From Vibrio penaeicida (lineage in GTDB: Bacteria > Pseudomonadota > Gammaproteobacteria > Enterobacterales > Vibrionaceae), in assembly GCF_030689305.1 (NCBI RefSeq), contig NZ_JAUYVM010000013.1:105588-169587 (forward strand): a stretch of 64,000 bases of DNA, given 5' to 3'. The notes below the pieces were generated by a model. The model had not been told where the DNA came from and did no database searches. It saw only the letters and a list, made by a program, of their open reading frames with translations. This document shows, in pieces, positions 45,124 through 53,964 of this stretch (positions within the stretch are counted from its first letter, which is position 1; the number at the start of each line of letters is the position of its first letter). Made by a program: the position numbers and the translations under genes.

Positions 45124-45603
45124 CTACCAGATAGAGAACAAAACACCGGGTTCTAGATAGATGTCTAAACCCTGAGTCAGTAGTAAATAGAAAGCGATAA
45201 CAAACGGGAAAGAAGCGCCAAATAAGATAGATTTCTTACGCTCTCCAAGCATGTAGAACCCGATCATTAAGAAGAACCCCGTTGCTAATACAAAGCCAAC
45301 GTAAGTGAGCCCAACGCCGTACATTGCCATTAATATCAAAAAGCCGATGAGCAATTTCCAGTCGAAACCCAGCAGCGAACCGTTTTCTTCATCAGGGCGA
45401 GCAGTTACAAGCAGCATTAAAGAAAGAATAACGCCGACGACGGTAAGTAATGTTGGGAGCGTTCGAGCAGTAAAGGGTTCGTATTCATCCCCAGGGAATA
45501 GAGGGATTTGCGTGGTTTGATAGCCGTAACATAAGCAGACGACGAGAAATATCATCGCGCCCACGCGGTCACGACAAAATAAGTTGGTGGGCTTAACAGA
45601 CAT
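45124..45603 (-). CDS. tctB: Tripartite tricarboxylate transporter, small membrane subunit
   Basis: A 159-residue protein with four hydrophobic segments (MIFLVVCLCYGYQT; LPTLLTVVGVILSLMLLV; LIGFLILMAMYGVGLTYVGF; FPFVIAFYLLLTQGLDIYL) as in TctB. The second helix region includes PGDEYEPFTARTLP. It sits between tctC and tctA; a 205-bp gap with a hairpin separates it from tctC. Confidence 0.85.
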   Translation of the reverse strand: MSVKPTNLFCRDRVGAMIFLVVCLCYGYQTTQIPLFPGDEYEPFTARTLPTLLTVVGVILSLMLLVTARPDEENGSLLGFDWKLLIGFLILMAMYGVGLTYVGFVLATGFFLMIGFYMLGERKKSILFGASFPFVIAFYLLLTQGLDIYLEPGVLFSIW

Positions 45604-45757
45604 ATCTTCATTCCTTTGTTCTAAATGGAAGGAAAAAAGCCGTGTACGCTCAGTTAATCAATTTAGTTGTGAAGATGCCGTTTAAGGCAGCGTCACTGAG
45701 GGATAACTAAATAAACAAAGGAGTTTGGCGTTTTACAGCGCACACAGCAAAGGGGCA

Positions 45758-45802
45758 GACCAATTCTAGTGAGTCGAGCAGATCAAACACACAGAATTGG
45801 TC
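45758..45802 (-). promoter_or_regulatory. Hairpin in the tctC-tctB gap
   Basis: GACCAATTCT (45758-45767) and AGAATTGGTC (45793-45802) are perfect 10-bp arms with a 25-nt loop, right after the tctC stop. Without a T run this is more likely a processing or partial-termination element that raises binding-protein output relative to the membrane subunits. Confidence 0.5.
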
Positions 45803-45808
45803 AATCTT

Positions 45809-46780
45809 TTACTTAAGGAAACCAAGCTCGCGCATTAGTGCACCCATTGTTTCTTCTTGTTCCTCAAGGAACTTGTAGAAATCTTGGTCTGGCTTGTAGT
45901 TGTCAATCCAACCGTTACGGTTTCGAACCGTTGCCCACTCTTTAGTGGTGTACATCTTGGATAACGCATTGTTGTATTCATCAATTTTCGCCTGTGGGGT
46001 ATCAGGTGCCGCGAAGAAGCCACGCCAGTTAGCGAATACTGTGTTATTTCCTGTTTCAACGAGTGTCGGAATTTCAGGAGCAGCAGGAAGGCGCTTAGGT
46101 GCCGTCACAGCTAATATTTTTACTTGACCACTTCTAGACATCTCTAACACTTCGCCAAGACCAGTAGAAAGAAGCGGCGTTTCACCAGAAAGTAAGGCAG
46201 CCATTGCTTTACCGCCTGCATCGTAAGCGATGTAGCGTACGGCTTTGGCATCGAAACCTTCACCTTTAAACGCGGCTGCTACGACTAAGTGGTCCATGCT
46301 GCCACGAGCCGATCCACCTGCAATTTTTACTTTACGTGGGTTTTCTTTGAAATCCGCAACCACTTCTTGCCATGTGTTGTACTTAGAATCGACTGATGTA
46401 ACGATCGCGCCGTAATCAGCAATGGTCGCTGCAACTGGCGTTAAGTCACGGAAAGATTGAGGGAAAATACCCGTTAGTGAACGGACAACGATAGGCGTTG
46501 AATTCACCATGAGTGTGTCTTCTTGGCGCTTTGCTGTTTCGATAAGATGCGCGATTGCTTTACCACCACCGCCACCAGAAAGGTTTTGGAATGAAACTTT
46601 GTCGACAATGTCAGATTTAACTAACGCATCACCAGTACCACGAGCGGTCATATCCCAACCGCCACCAGCGCCGCCGGGGATCAAAAAGTGAATCTTTTCC
46701 ATGTCAGCGGCAAATGCGCTGAAAGAAAAACTAGCAGCAATTACCGCAGCCGCTAATGTGGGTTTCAGTACCTTAATCAT
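45809..46780 (-). CDS. tctC: Tripartite tricarboxylate transporter substrate-binding protein
   Basis: A 323-residue periplasmic TctC/Bug-family protein. A signal peptide (about 1-24, cleavage FAADM) is followed by HFLIPGGAGGGWDMTARGTG, the ligand-loop signature, then KVKIAGGSARGSMDHLVVA and YIAYDAGGKAMAALLSGE. The ligand is probably a tri- or dicarboxylate; methylcitrate is a tempting candidate given the neighbouring prp genes. It is first of tctCBA and divergent from gntR-prpBCDE with 283 bp between the starts. Confidence 0.92.
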   Translation of the reverse strand: MIKVLKPTLAAAVIAASFSFSAFAADMEKIHFLIPGGAGGGWDMTARGTGDALVKSDIVDKVSFQNLSGGGGGKAIAHLIETAKRQEDTLMVNSTPIVVRSLTGIFPQSFRDLTPVAATIADYGAIVTSVDSKYNTWQEVVADFKENPRKVKIAGGSARGSMDHLVVAAAFKGEGFDAKAVRYIAYDAGGKAMAALLSGETPLLSTGLGEVLEMSRSGQVKILAVTAPKRLPAAPEIPTLVETGNNTVFANWRGFFAAPDTPQAKIDEYNNALSKMYTTKEWATVRNRNGWIDNYKPDQDFYKFLEEQEETMGALMRELGFLK

Positions 46781-46975
46781 GTCACGTTCCTTATGTCGTT
46801 GAGCTTATTCATAGATGAGCTCATTTGTTATGTTTATGTTGCCATTTGGTGCTGGTTGTTAAGTTAGTGTGCTGAGGTGTGAAAGCCTAGATAGAGGACT
46901 TAAAAAGAATAAAAAACAAAAAGTGAATTAAGTTCATATTGTTCATGGAAGGTGAAAAAGCTAGACGTTAGTCTA

Positions 46976-46989
46976 AATTGTCGACAATT
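46976..46989. promoter_or_regulatory. Candidate GntR operator 1
   Basis: AATTGTCGACAATT is a perfect 14-bp palindrome of the TTGT-N2-ACAA type expected for FCD-domain GntR regulators, and close to sites I recall for the propionate regulator PrpQ. It lies 196 bp from the tctC start and 75 bp from the gntR start. Confidence 0.55.
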
Positions 46990-47038
46990 ATATTGATATA
47001 CTAGGTTTTAGTGGCTAAGTTATGATCAAACCTTAAAT

Positions 47039-47050
47039 ATTGTTGACAAT
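47039..47050. promoter_or_regulatory. Candidate GntR operator 2
   Basis: ATTGTTGACAAT repeats operator 1 (ATTGTCGACAAT) with one central change, 62 bp downstream. It lies 13 bp before the gntR start, a position suited to repression of gntR-prpBCDE. Confidence 0.55.
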
Positions 47051-47063
47051 GTAGAGCGAGTCG

Positions 47064-47744
47064 ATGTCTGTAGTCACACCTGAGAAAGAAGCGACAAAAT
47101 CAGAAAACCTCACCAGCAGCTTGGTAGAAGCGATTGTGGAAGGGCACATCATTCCCGGAAGCAAAATCTCTGAACCAGAGTTAGCAAAGCGATTTAATGT
47201 AAGCCGAGGTCCACTAAGAGAAGCGATAATGCGCCTTGAAGGGCTTGGGCTAATTGAACGGATCCCGCATGTTGGTGCCCGCGTTATCGAAATATCGTTA
47301 ACTCACCTATCTGAGTTATATGCCGTGCGTGAAGCTTTAGAAGGTATGGCAGCGAGGTTAGCGGCGAGATACATCACCGATGAAGAAATCGAAGGTTTGA
47401 GTCAGCTATTGTCGACACATTCCGATCATATTGAACAGGTAGAGGGTTCTTCTTACTTCCACCAACACGGTGATTTCGACTTCCATTACCGAATTATTAA
47501 AGCCAGCCGAAACAGCAAGCTTGTCACCTTATTATGCGATGAGCTGTATCACTTGCTTCGAATGTATCGATATCAGTCTCCACGCTCGCATTCTCGTCCC
47601 GAGCAAGCGCTGGAAGAACATAAATTCATACTCAAAGCCATTCAAAACCGAGACGAAGAGTTAGCGGAAATTCTAATGAGAAGACACATTTCGTGCAGCC
47701 GCCAGCTTATCGAACAACAAATTCAACAGGAGAGTGACGCATGA
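47064..47744 (+). CDS. GntR-family (FCD) regulator of the prp/tct locus
   Basis: A 226-residue FCD-type GntR regulator. An N-terminal winged helix (LVEAIVEGHIIPGSKISEPEL; AKRFNVSRGPLREAIMRLEGL) is followed by a helical FCD ligand domain (about 85-215) with metal-site-like residues (YAVREALEGMAARLAA; DFDFHYRIIKAS; HKFILKAIQNRDEELAEIL). Its stop overlaps the prpB start (ATGA). It is likely the propionate/methylcitrate-responsive repressor, replacing the sigma-54-type PrpR of enterobacteria; the effector is inferred. Confidence 0.85.
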   Translation: MSVVTPEKEATKSENLTSSLVEAIVEGHIIPGSKISEPELAKRFNVSRGPLREAIMRLEGLGLIERIPHVGARVIEISLTHLSELYAVREALEGMAARLAARYITDEEIEGLSQLLSTHSDHIEQVEGSSYFHQHGDFDFHYRIIKASRNSKLVTLLCDELYHLLRMYRYQSPRSHSRPEQALEEHKFILKAIQNRDEELAEILMRRHISCSRQLIEQQIQQESDA

Positions 47745-48646
47745 CGGCAGAGAAAGCCTCACCAGGGAAGAAGTTTCGCTTAGCGGTAGAAAATCATCAT
47801 CCACTGCAAATTGTCGGTACCATCAATGCGTATTGCGCCATGATGGCAAAAAACACTGGGCATCAGGCGATTTATTTGTCTGGCGGTGGTATTGCAAATG
47901 CTTCTTATGGTTTACCCGATCTTGGTATCACCACACTCAATGATGTGCTGGTGGATGTGGAGAGAGTCACTAATGCTTGCGATTTGCCTTTGTTGGTGGA
48001 TATCGATACCGGTTTTGGTGGCGCATTTAATATAGCTCGTACGGTTAAATCGATAGAGAAAGCCGGCGCAGCAGCGGTGCATATGGAAGATCAAGTCGCT
48101 CAAAAACGATGCGGTCACCGACCAAATAAAGCCATCGTATCCATACAAGAAATGACCGATCGAATTAAAGCGGCTGTGGATGCAAAAAACGACGGTGATT
48201 TTGTATTGATGGCGAGAACGGACGCGTTGGCTGTACAAGGTATGGAGAGTGCCATAGAACGCTGTATTGCGTACGTTGAGTCGGGTGCTGACATGTTGTT
48301 CCCGGAAGCTTTTGTCGAACTGAATCAATACCAAATGCTGTCTGATGCACTAACGCACCATTTTGGCTACAAGGTGCCAATACTGGCCAATATAACCGAA
48401 TTTGGACAAACACCGCTTTATAAGGGAGAAGAGCTTGCGGAGTATTCTGTGGATATGGTGCTTTACCCTCTCAGCGCCTTCCGCGCCATGAATAAAGCAG
48501 CAGAAATGGTCTATTCCCATCTATTACATGAAGGCAACCAAGAAGCATTGGTTGACCAAATGCAAACACGAAAAGAGTTATATCAACACCTAAATTACCA
48601 CGACTATGAGGACAAACTCGACGAGTTGTTCGCCGACAAAACATAG
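47741..48646 (+). CDS. prpB: 2-methylisocitrate lyase
   Basis: A 301-residue methylisocitrate lyase that cleaves 2-methylisocitrate to pyruvate and succinate. The family signature KRCGHRPNK (catalytic Cys in the KRCGH loop) is intact, and HMEDQVAQ, MARTDALAVQGME and the GADMLFPEAF segment are present. It is the last step of the methylcitrate cycle. It overlaps gntR by 4 nt and precedes prpC by 92 bp. Confidence 0.95.
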   Translation: MTAEKASPGKKFRLAVENHHPLQIVGTINAYCAMMAKNTGHQAIYLSGGGIANASYGLPDLGITTLNDVLVDVERVTNACDLPLLVDIDTGFGGAFNIARTVKSIEKAGAAAVHMEDQVAQKRCGHRPNKAIVSIQEMTDRIKAAVDAKNDGDFVLMARTDALAVQGMESAIERCIAYVESGADMLFPEAFVELNQYQMLSDALTHHFGYKVPILANITEFGQTPLYKGEELAEYSVDMVLYPLSAFRAMNKAAEMVYSHLLHEGNQEALVDQMQTRKELYQHLNYHDYEDKLDELFADKT

Positions 48647-48738
48647 TCGTACACAATCCAATAACGTGAAGCTGCTGGCGTACTGTTCAACTCATAAAAA
48701 TAACGAACAGGCAAAAGCACAATGACAAGGAGTCTGTC

Positions 48739-49869
48739 ATGACAGATAAACCACTTGGTGGTGCAGGGCTGCGTGGGCAAAGCGCAGGTTCAACAGCACT
48801 ATGTACCGTAGGAAAAAGCGGAACGGGGCTGACCTATCGTGGATACGACATTACGGATTTAGCTAACCATGCTGAGTTTGAAGAAGTCGCTTATTTGCTG
48901 CTGCGGGGAAAACTGCCAAACCAACGAGAGCTTGATGAATACAAGTTAACCTTAAAGCGTTTAAGAGGGTTGCCGGAACCGTTAAAGCACGCTCTGGAAT
49001 TGCTACCTTCAACGGCGCACCCAATGGACGTAATGAGAACAGGTTGTTCAGTTCTTGGGAACTTAGAAACAGAAGAGTCCTTTGAGGATCAACTTGCTGC
49101 TACAGAACGTATGCTGGCTTTGTTTCCTGCGATTATTTGCTATTGGTATCGCTTCTCGCACGATGGCGTTCGAATTGATACAGATGATGAGGGTGAAGAC
49201 AGCATTGGCGGTTACTTCCTAAAAATGTTATCGGACGAACCCGTTTCTGAACTCCATAAAAAGGTGATGCACTGTTCTTTGATTTTATATGCTGAACATG
49301 AATTTAATGCCTCCACATTTACCGCTCGCGTATGTGCCTCCACACTTTCAGATATTCATTCCTGTGTGACTGGCGCAATTGGAACTCTGCGTGGCCCGTT
49401 GCATGGCGGTGCAAATGAAGCGGCGATGGCGATGATTGAGAATTGGACATCAGTAGAGGAAGCGGAACGCGAGACAATGGGCATGTTAGAGCGTAAAGAG
49501 AAGATCATGGGCTTTGGTCATGCTATCTATCGTGAAAGTGACCCTCGCAATGCGCTGATAAAAACATGGTCAAAGACGTTATCGGATTCTGTTGGTGATA
49601 CCCATCTTTATGCGGTAAGCGAGCGAGTCGAATCGGTCATGAAGCGTGAGAAAGATTTGTTCTGTAACGCAGATTTCTTCCACGCTTCGGCATACCACTT
49701 TATGAATATTCCCACCAAATTATTTACGCCTATTTTTGTGATGAGTCGCTTAACTGGCTGGTGTGCTCATATTTTTGAGCAAAGAGAAAACAATCGAATT
49801 ATTCGACCCAGTGCCGACTATACAGGTCCAGAACACCAAGACTGGCTGCCAATCGACAAACGTCCGTAG
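48739..49869 (+). CDS. prpC: 2-methylcitrate synthase
   Basis: A 376-residue citrate-synthase-family protein. It shows GGAGLRGQSAGSTALCTVG near the start, typical of PrpC, and catalytic-region motifs LHGGANEAAM and MGFGHAIYRESDPRN. It condenses propionyl-CoA with oxaloacetate. AAGGAG lies just before the ATG. Confidence 0.94.
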   Translation: MTDKPLGGAGLRGQSAGSTALCTVGKSGTGLTYRGYDITDLANHAEFEEVAYLLLRGKLPNQRELDEYKLTLKRLRGLPEPLKHALELLPSTAHPMDVMRTGCSVLGNLETEESFEDQLAATERMLALFPAIICYWYRFSHDGVRIDTDDEGEDSIGGYFLKMLSDEPVSELHKKVMHCSLILYAEHEFNASTFTARVCASTLSDIHSCVTGAIGTLRGPLHGGANEAAMAMIENWTSVEEAERETMGMLERKEKIMGFGHAIYRESDPRNALIKTWSKTLSDSVGDTHLYAVSERVESVMKREKDLFCNADFFHASAYHFMNIPTKLFTPIFVMSRLTGWCAHIFEQRENNRIIRPSADYTGPEHQDWLPIDKRP

Positions 49870-49886
49870 AATTTAAGGAACAAGAA

Positions 49887-51338
49887 ATGACACAAAATGT
49901 AGAAGTAAATGAACGCCCAGCACCTGACGACCTGCTTGTCCAAATAGCGGAATACGTCAGCAATACCAATATTCAGTCGGAAGAAGCGTATAACACAGCC
50001 CGAAATTGTTTAATGGATACGCTAGGTTGTGGGTTATTGGCGCTTAGATTCCCGGAGTGTACTAAACATCTTGGTCCAATCGTGCCAGGTACAACCGTCA
50101 GGCATGGTGCGAGAGTTCCAGGTACTAGCCATGAGTTAGATCCAATCACTGCTGCTTTTAATATTGGTTGTGTGATTCGTTGGTTGGACTTTAATGACAC
50201 ATGGTTGGCAGCGGAGTGGGGGCACCCGTCAGATAATCTAGGTGGGATCTTGGCTACCGCCGATTATCTAAGCCAAGTTGCTGTTGCTGAGGGGAAAGCG
50301 CCTCTCACTATGAAAGATGTTCTGACTGCCATGATCAAAGCCCACGAGATTCAAGGTGTGCTAGCGCTTGAAAACTCATACAACCGAGTTGGGTTGGATC
50401 ATGTCTTGTTGGTGCGAGTTGCATCCACTGCGATTGTCACCAAAATGCTTGGAGGCAACAAAGAGCAAATTATAGATGCGGTCTCCCAAGCTTGGGTCGA
50501 TGGCTGCGCGCTTAGAACGTATCGGCATGCCCCTAATGCAGGTTCACGAAAATCGTGGGCGGCTGGGGATGCAACTTCACGTGCGGTTCGACTCGCAATG
50601 ATCACGATGAAAGGTGAAATGGGCTTGCCGTCTGTGTTAACGGCTCCGAAGTGGGGATACTACGACGTACTTTTCAATGGTGAACAATTTAAAGTGAATC
50701 AGCCATTTGAAAGCTACGTGATGGAAAATGTTTTATTTAAGATTTCTTTCCCTGCAGAATTCCATTCTCAAACCGCTGTGGAATGCGCCGTGGCGCTTCA
50801 CAATGAAGTTAAAGATAGAATCGACCAGATCACCAGAATTGAAGTGACGACCCATGAATCTGCGATTCGTATTATTTCTAAATCCGGTAAGTTGGCGAAC
50901 CCTGCGGATAGGGATCATTGCCTACAGTACATGATTGCTGTTCCATTGATTTACGGAGATTTGGTTGCAGAGTATTATGAAGATGGTTTCCACAATGGCG
51001 ATCCGCGTATCGATGCACTGAGAGAGAAAATGATGATCATTGAAGACTCACGGTATAGCCGAGAGTATTTGGAGTCGGATAAGCGTTCAATTGCCAATGC
51101 GATCCAAGTCTTTTTTGATGATGGTTCGTCGACTGAGAAGATCGAAATTGAATACCCGATTGGTCATCGCCGCCGACGTGAAGAAGGTATTCCAGTACTG
51201 GAGCAAAAATTCCTTCGAAATCTACAAACCCGTTTCCCTGTGATGCGTTCTCAGCAAATCTTTGATTTATGTAAAGACCAACAAGCACTTGAAAGCACAC
51301 CTGTTCATGAGTTCATGAGTTTGTTTACTATCAATTAA
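49887..51338 (+). CDS. prpD: 2-methylcitrate dehydratase
   Basis: A 483-residue MmgE/PrpD-family protein, identical in length to E. coli PrpD. It shows ARNCLMDTLGCGLLAL, RWLDFNDTWLAAEWGHPSDN, the RTYRHAPNAGSRKSWAAGDA segment and KISFPAEFHSQTAVE. It dehydrates 2-methylcitrate to 2-methyl-cis-aconitate. Because acnD and prpF are absent from this cluster, an AcnB-type aconitase elsewhere would be needed for the next hydration. Confidence 0.94.
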   Translation: MTQNVEVNERPAPDDLLVQIAEYVSNTNIQSEEAYNTARNCLMDTLGCGLLALRFPECTKHLGPIVPGTTVRHGARVPGTSHELDPITAAFNIGCVIRWLDFNDTWLAAEWGHPSDNLGGILATADYLSQVAVAEGKAPLTMKDVLTAMIKAHEIQGVLALENSYNRVGLDHVLLVRVASTAIVTKMLGGNKEQIIDAVSQAWVDGCALRTYRHAPNAGSRKSWAAGDATSRAVRLAMITMKGEMGLPSVLTAPKWGYYDVLFNGEQFKVNQPFESYVMENVLFKISFPAEFHSQTAVECAVALHNEVKDRIDQITRIEVTTHESAIRIISKSGKLANPADRDHCLQYMIAVPLIYGDLVAEYYEDGFHNGDPRIDALREKMMIIEDSRYSREYLESDKRSIANAIQVFFDDGSSTEKIEIEYPIGHRRRREEGIPVLEQKFLRNLQTRFPVMRSQQIFDLCKDQQALESTPVHEFMSLFTIN

Positions 51339-51388
51339 CTGAAAATGGAGTCGTGATCGGCTCCGTTTTTGTATCGGAGGAAGAACGG

Positions 51389-53272
51389 ATGCCTACCTAC
51401 GAAAAAGAGTATCAGTTTTCTTGTAATGAACCCGAAGCGTTTTGGAAAAAACAAGCCCAAAACCTAGATTGGTTTCAGTTCCCTAAAACGATTTTAAGCA
51501 AAGACGAAAATGGCATAGACCGATGGTTCGCCGACGGAGTTTTGAATACCTGTTGGCTTGCGCTTGATTACCACATTGAGCAAGGTAATGGCGACAAAGC
51601 CGCGTTGATCTACGATTCACCGGTTACTGGAGTAAAGCGCAGTTACACTTACGCTCAGCTGCAAAAAGAAGTAGCTAAAATTGCGGGTATGCTTGTGGTG
51701 CAAGGGGTCGGTAAAGGCGACCGAGTCGTTATCTACATGCCCATGATCCCCCAAGCCGTTATGGCGATGTTAGCTTGCGCCAGAATAGGGGCAATTCACT
51801 CTGTAGTTTTTGGCGGCTTTGCGCCAAATGAGCTTGCAGTGCGGATTGAGGATGCGGAACCGAAAGTGGTGATGACGGCTTCCTGTGGTATTGAAGTAAA
51901 CAAAATACTGCCGTACAAACCCATCGTCGACCAAGCCGTTATGGATAGCCGTTGGAAGCCTTCCTCTGTGATTGTTTTTCAGCGACTTGAGTGTATTGCT
52001 GCGTTGAACCAACCGCGTGATATTGAATGGCAATCCGCACAGAGCTCAGCACCTATTGCGGACTGCGTACCTGTAAAATCGACAGACCCTCTTTATATTC
52101 TTTATACATCGGGAACAACTGGAAAACCCAAAGGCGTTGTGCGTGACAACGGTGGACACGCGGTTGCGATGAAATATTCCATGTCTTGTTTGTATAACCT
52201 TCCACAAAATGGCGTGTTTTGGGCGGCATCAGATGTTGGGTGGGTAGTGGGGCATTCTTACATTGTATACGCGCCCTTGATTCATGGTTGCACAACCATA
52301 CTTTTTGAAGGCAAGCCTATAAAAACACCGGATCCCGGCGCATTTTGGAGAGTCTGCGAAGAATACAATGTGAATGTACTCTTTTCTGCCCCCACGGCAT
52401 TCCGAGCGATTAAAAAAGAAGATGCAGAAGGTAAACAGTTAGAGAAATATGACTTATCAAATCTAAACAGTATCTTTATGGCAGGAGAAAGGTTGGATCC
52501 GCCAACTCAAGAATGGGTGGAAACCTGTACTCGCAAACCTGTGATTGATCACTGGTGGCAAACGGAAACGGGCTGGGCGATTGCGGGAAACCCATTAGGC
52601 GTGGAAGTGTTACCGGTTAAACACGGCAGCGCAACAAAGCCCATGCCAGGCTTTGAAGTCGCCATACTTGATGAGTTTGGTCATGCTAAAGCATCTGGGC
52701 AACAAGGCTACGTTGCGATAAAGCGCCCGCTCCCCCCAAGTTGTTTGCCTACGATATGGCGTAATCACGACCGATTTGAGTCAGGTTATTTGTCTCAGTT
52801 TCCTGAGTACTATGTTTCAGGGGATGGCGGGTATTTGGATGAAGATGGTTACTTGTTCATTATGGGACGAGTGGATGATGTCATTAATGTTGCAGGGCAT
52901 CGTTTATCAACAGGGGAGATGGAAGAGATTGTTGGAGGTCATCCTGCCGTTGCTGAATGTGCTGTTGTTGGGATACACGATGATCTCAAAGGTCAAACGC
53001 CGCTTGGTTTTGTGGTTCTAAAAGATGGGGTGTCGATAACCGACGATAGCATTGAAGAAGAACTGGTTGGTAAAGTTAGGGATGAGATTGGTGCCGTAGC
53101 TTGCTTCAAGCACGCGTTGGTTGTAGACCGTTTGCCAAAGACGAGGTCAGGAAAAATCCTTCGAAGAGTCATTCGCCAAATTGCAGATGGAGAACAATAC
53201 ACCGTGCCATCGACGATAGACGATCCCACCAGCTTAAATGAATTGGAAGACGTACTTAATCTACCCAAATAA
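51389..53272 (+). CDS. prpE: Propionyl-CoA synthetase
   Basis: A 627-residue AMP-forming acyl-CoA synthetase close to PrpE (E. coli 628). It shows the acetyl/propionyl-CoA synthetase motifs ILYTSGTTGKPKGVVRDNGG, DHWWQTETGWAIAGNP, YVSGDGGYLDEDGYLFIMGR and the lysine-containing LPKTRSGKILRRVIRQIADG. The ATG at 51389 follows GGAGG at 7 nt; an upstream frame from 51353 adds only 12 residues. It is last in gntR-prpBCDE and is followed by a terminator. Confidence 0.93.
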   Translation: MPTYEKEYQFSCNEPEAFWKKQAQNLDWFQFPKTILSKDENGIDRWFADGVLNTCWLALDYHIEQGNGDKAALIYDSPVTGVKRSYTYAQLQKEVAKIAGMLVVQGVGKGDRVVIYMPMIPQAVMAMLACARIGAIHSVVFGGFAPNELAVRIEDAEPKVVMTASCGIEVNKILPYKPIVDQAVMDSRWKPSSVIVFQRLECIAALNQPRDIEWQSAQSSAPIADCVPVKSTDPLYILYTSGTTGKPKGVVRDNGGHAVAMKYSMSCLYNLPQNGVFWAASDVGWVVGHSYIVYAPLIHGCTTILFEGKPIKTPDPGAFWRVCEEYNVNVLFSAPTAFRAIKKEDAEGKQLEKYDLSNLNSIFMAGERLDPPTQEWVETCTRKPVIDHWWQTETGWAIAGNPLGVEVLPVKHGSATKPMPGFEVAILDEFGHAKASGQQGYVAIKRPLPPSCLPTIWRNHDRFESGYLSQFPEYYVSGDGGYLDEDGYLFIMGRVDDVINVAGHRLSTGEMEEIVGGHPAVAECAVVGIHDDLKGQTPLGFVVLKDGVSITDDSIEEELVGKVRDEIGAVACFKHALVVDRLPKTRSGKILRRVIRQIADGEQYTVPSTIDDPTSLNELEDVLNLPK

Positions 53273-53286
53273 ACGGTTGCTATTTG

Positions 53287-53311
53287 AGCGCATCCATTGG
53301 GTGCGCTTTTT
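53287..53311 (+). terminator. Intrinsic terminator after prpE
   Basis: AGCGCATCC (53287-53295), loop ATT, GGGTGCGCT (53299-53307, one G-U), then TTTTT. Confidence 0.88.
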
Positions 53312-53443
53312 AGTCACAACTGATGAGGTTTGTTTTTGGTAGTTTTTCTCTTTGAATGGAAGTAGCAGATAGGGCTTCGAACCCTGCACATTGAAGTAGA
53401 TTGAGTATATACTTAGAGTATAAGCTTTTATTCCCATAGACTT

Positions 53444-53923
53444 ATGAGCCTCATTAAGATTCGTGCTGCCCAATCATCCGATTTGGAAGCACTCAACGAT
53501 TTTATGTATGAACTTCACGACTTTCATCACAAAGTCACCCCAGAGCTGTTTAAAACGGCTGAAGATGTTGAGCAAGAAAAAAGCATTGCTCGTTATCTCG
53601 ATAACCCTGAATGTTTTGTTTATGTCGCCGAGCATCCAGAACATGGAGCTATTGGGTTTATCTCAGGTCACTTCTGCGAACTACAATCTTCCATTATGAA
53701 ACCTGTGCAAATGGGCAGCATTGATGAAATGTATGTTGAACCAGATTTTCGTAAACAAGGCATAGCGAGGCTACTGTTCTTACGCTTGGAGCGCTCTTTT
53801 AAAGACTGTGGAGTGAAACAAATGTTTGTAGAAGTGTGGCAGTTTAATGAAGCTGCCTTAAACTTTTATAACAACTTGGGATTAGAGCATCATATCCATT
53901 GGATGCGAAAGCCTCTCAACTAG
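53444..53923 (+). CDS. GNAT-family N-acetyltransferase
   Basis: A 159-residue GNAT protein. It shows MGSIDEMYVEPDFRKQGIARLL (acetyl-CoA-binding R/Q-x-x-G-x-A type loop) and NFYNNLGLEHHIHWMRKPL. The substrate is unknown. Promoter-like A+T-rich sequence with TATACTTAGAGTATAA lies just upstream. The gene precedes the Nudix-PAP2 gene by 41 bp; the two may be cotranscribed. Confidence 0.88.
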   Translation: MSLIKIRAAQSSDLEALNDFMYELHDFHHKVTPELFKTAEDVEQEKSIARYLDNPECFVYVAEHPEHGAIGFISGHFCELQSSIMKPVQMGSIDEMYVEPDFRKQGIARLLFLRLERSFKDCGVKQMFVEVWQFNEAALNFYNNLGLEHHIHWMRKPLN

Positions 53924-53964
53924 GGTCTGATCTAATCGATTCTTAATTTTAGGGATTACACATT

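Noticed and set aside
47741..53272. A PrpR-type sigma-54 regulator or acnD/prpF genes in the prp cluster
   Set aside because: The regulator is FCD-GntR type and prpC is followed directly by prpD, so neither is present here.
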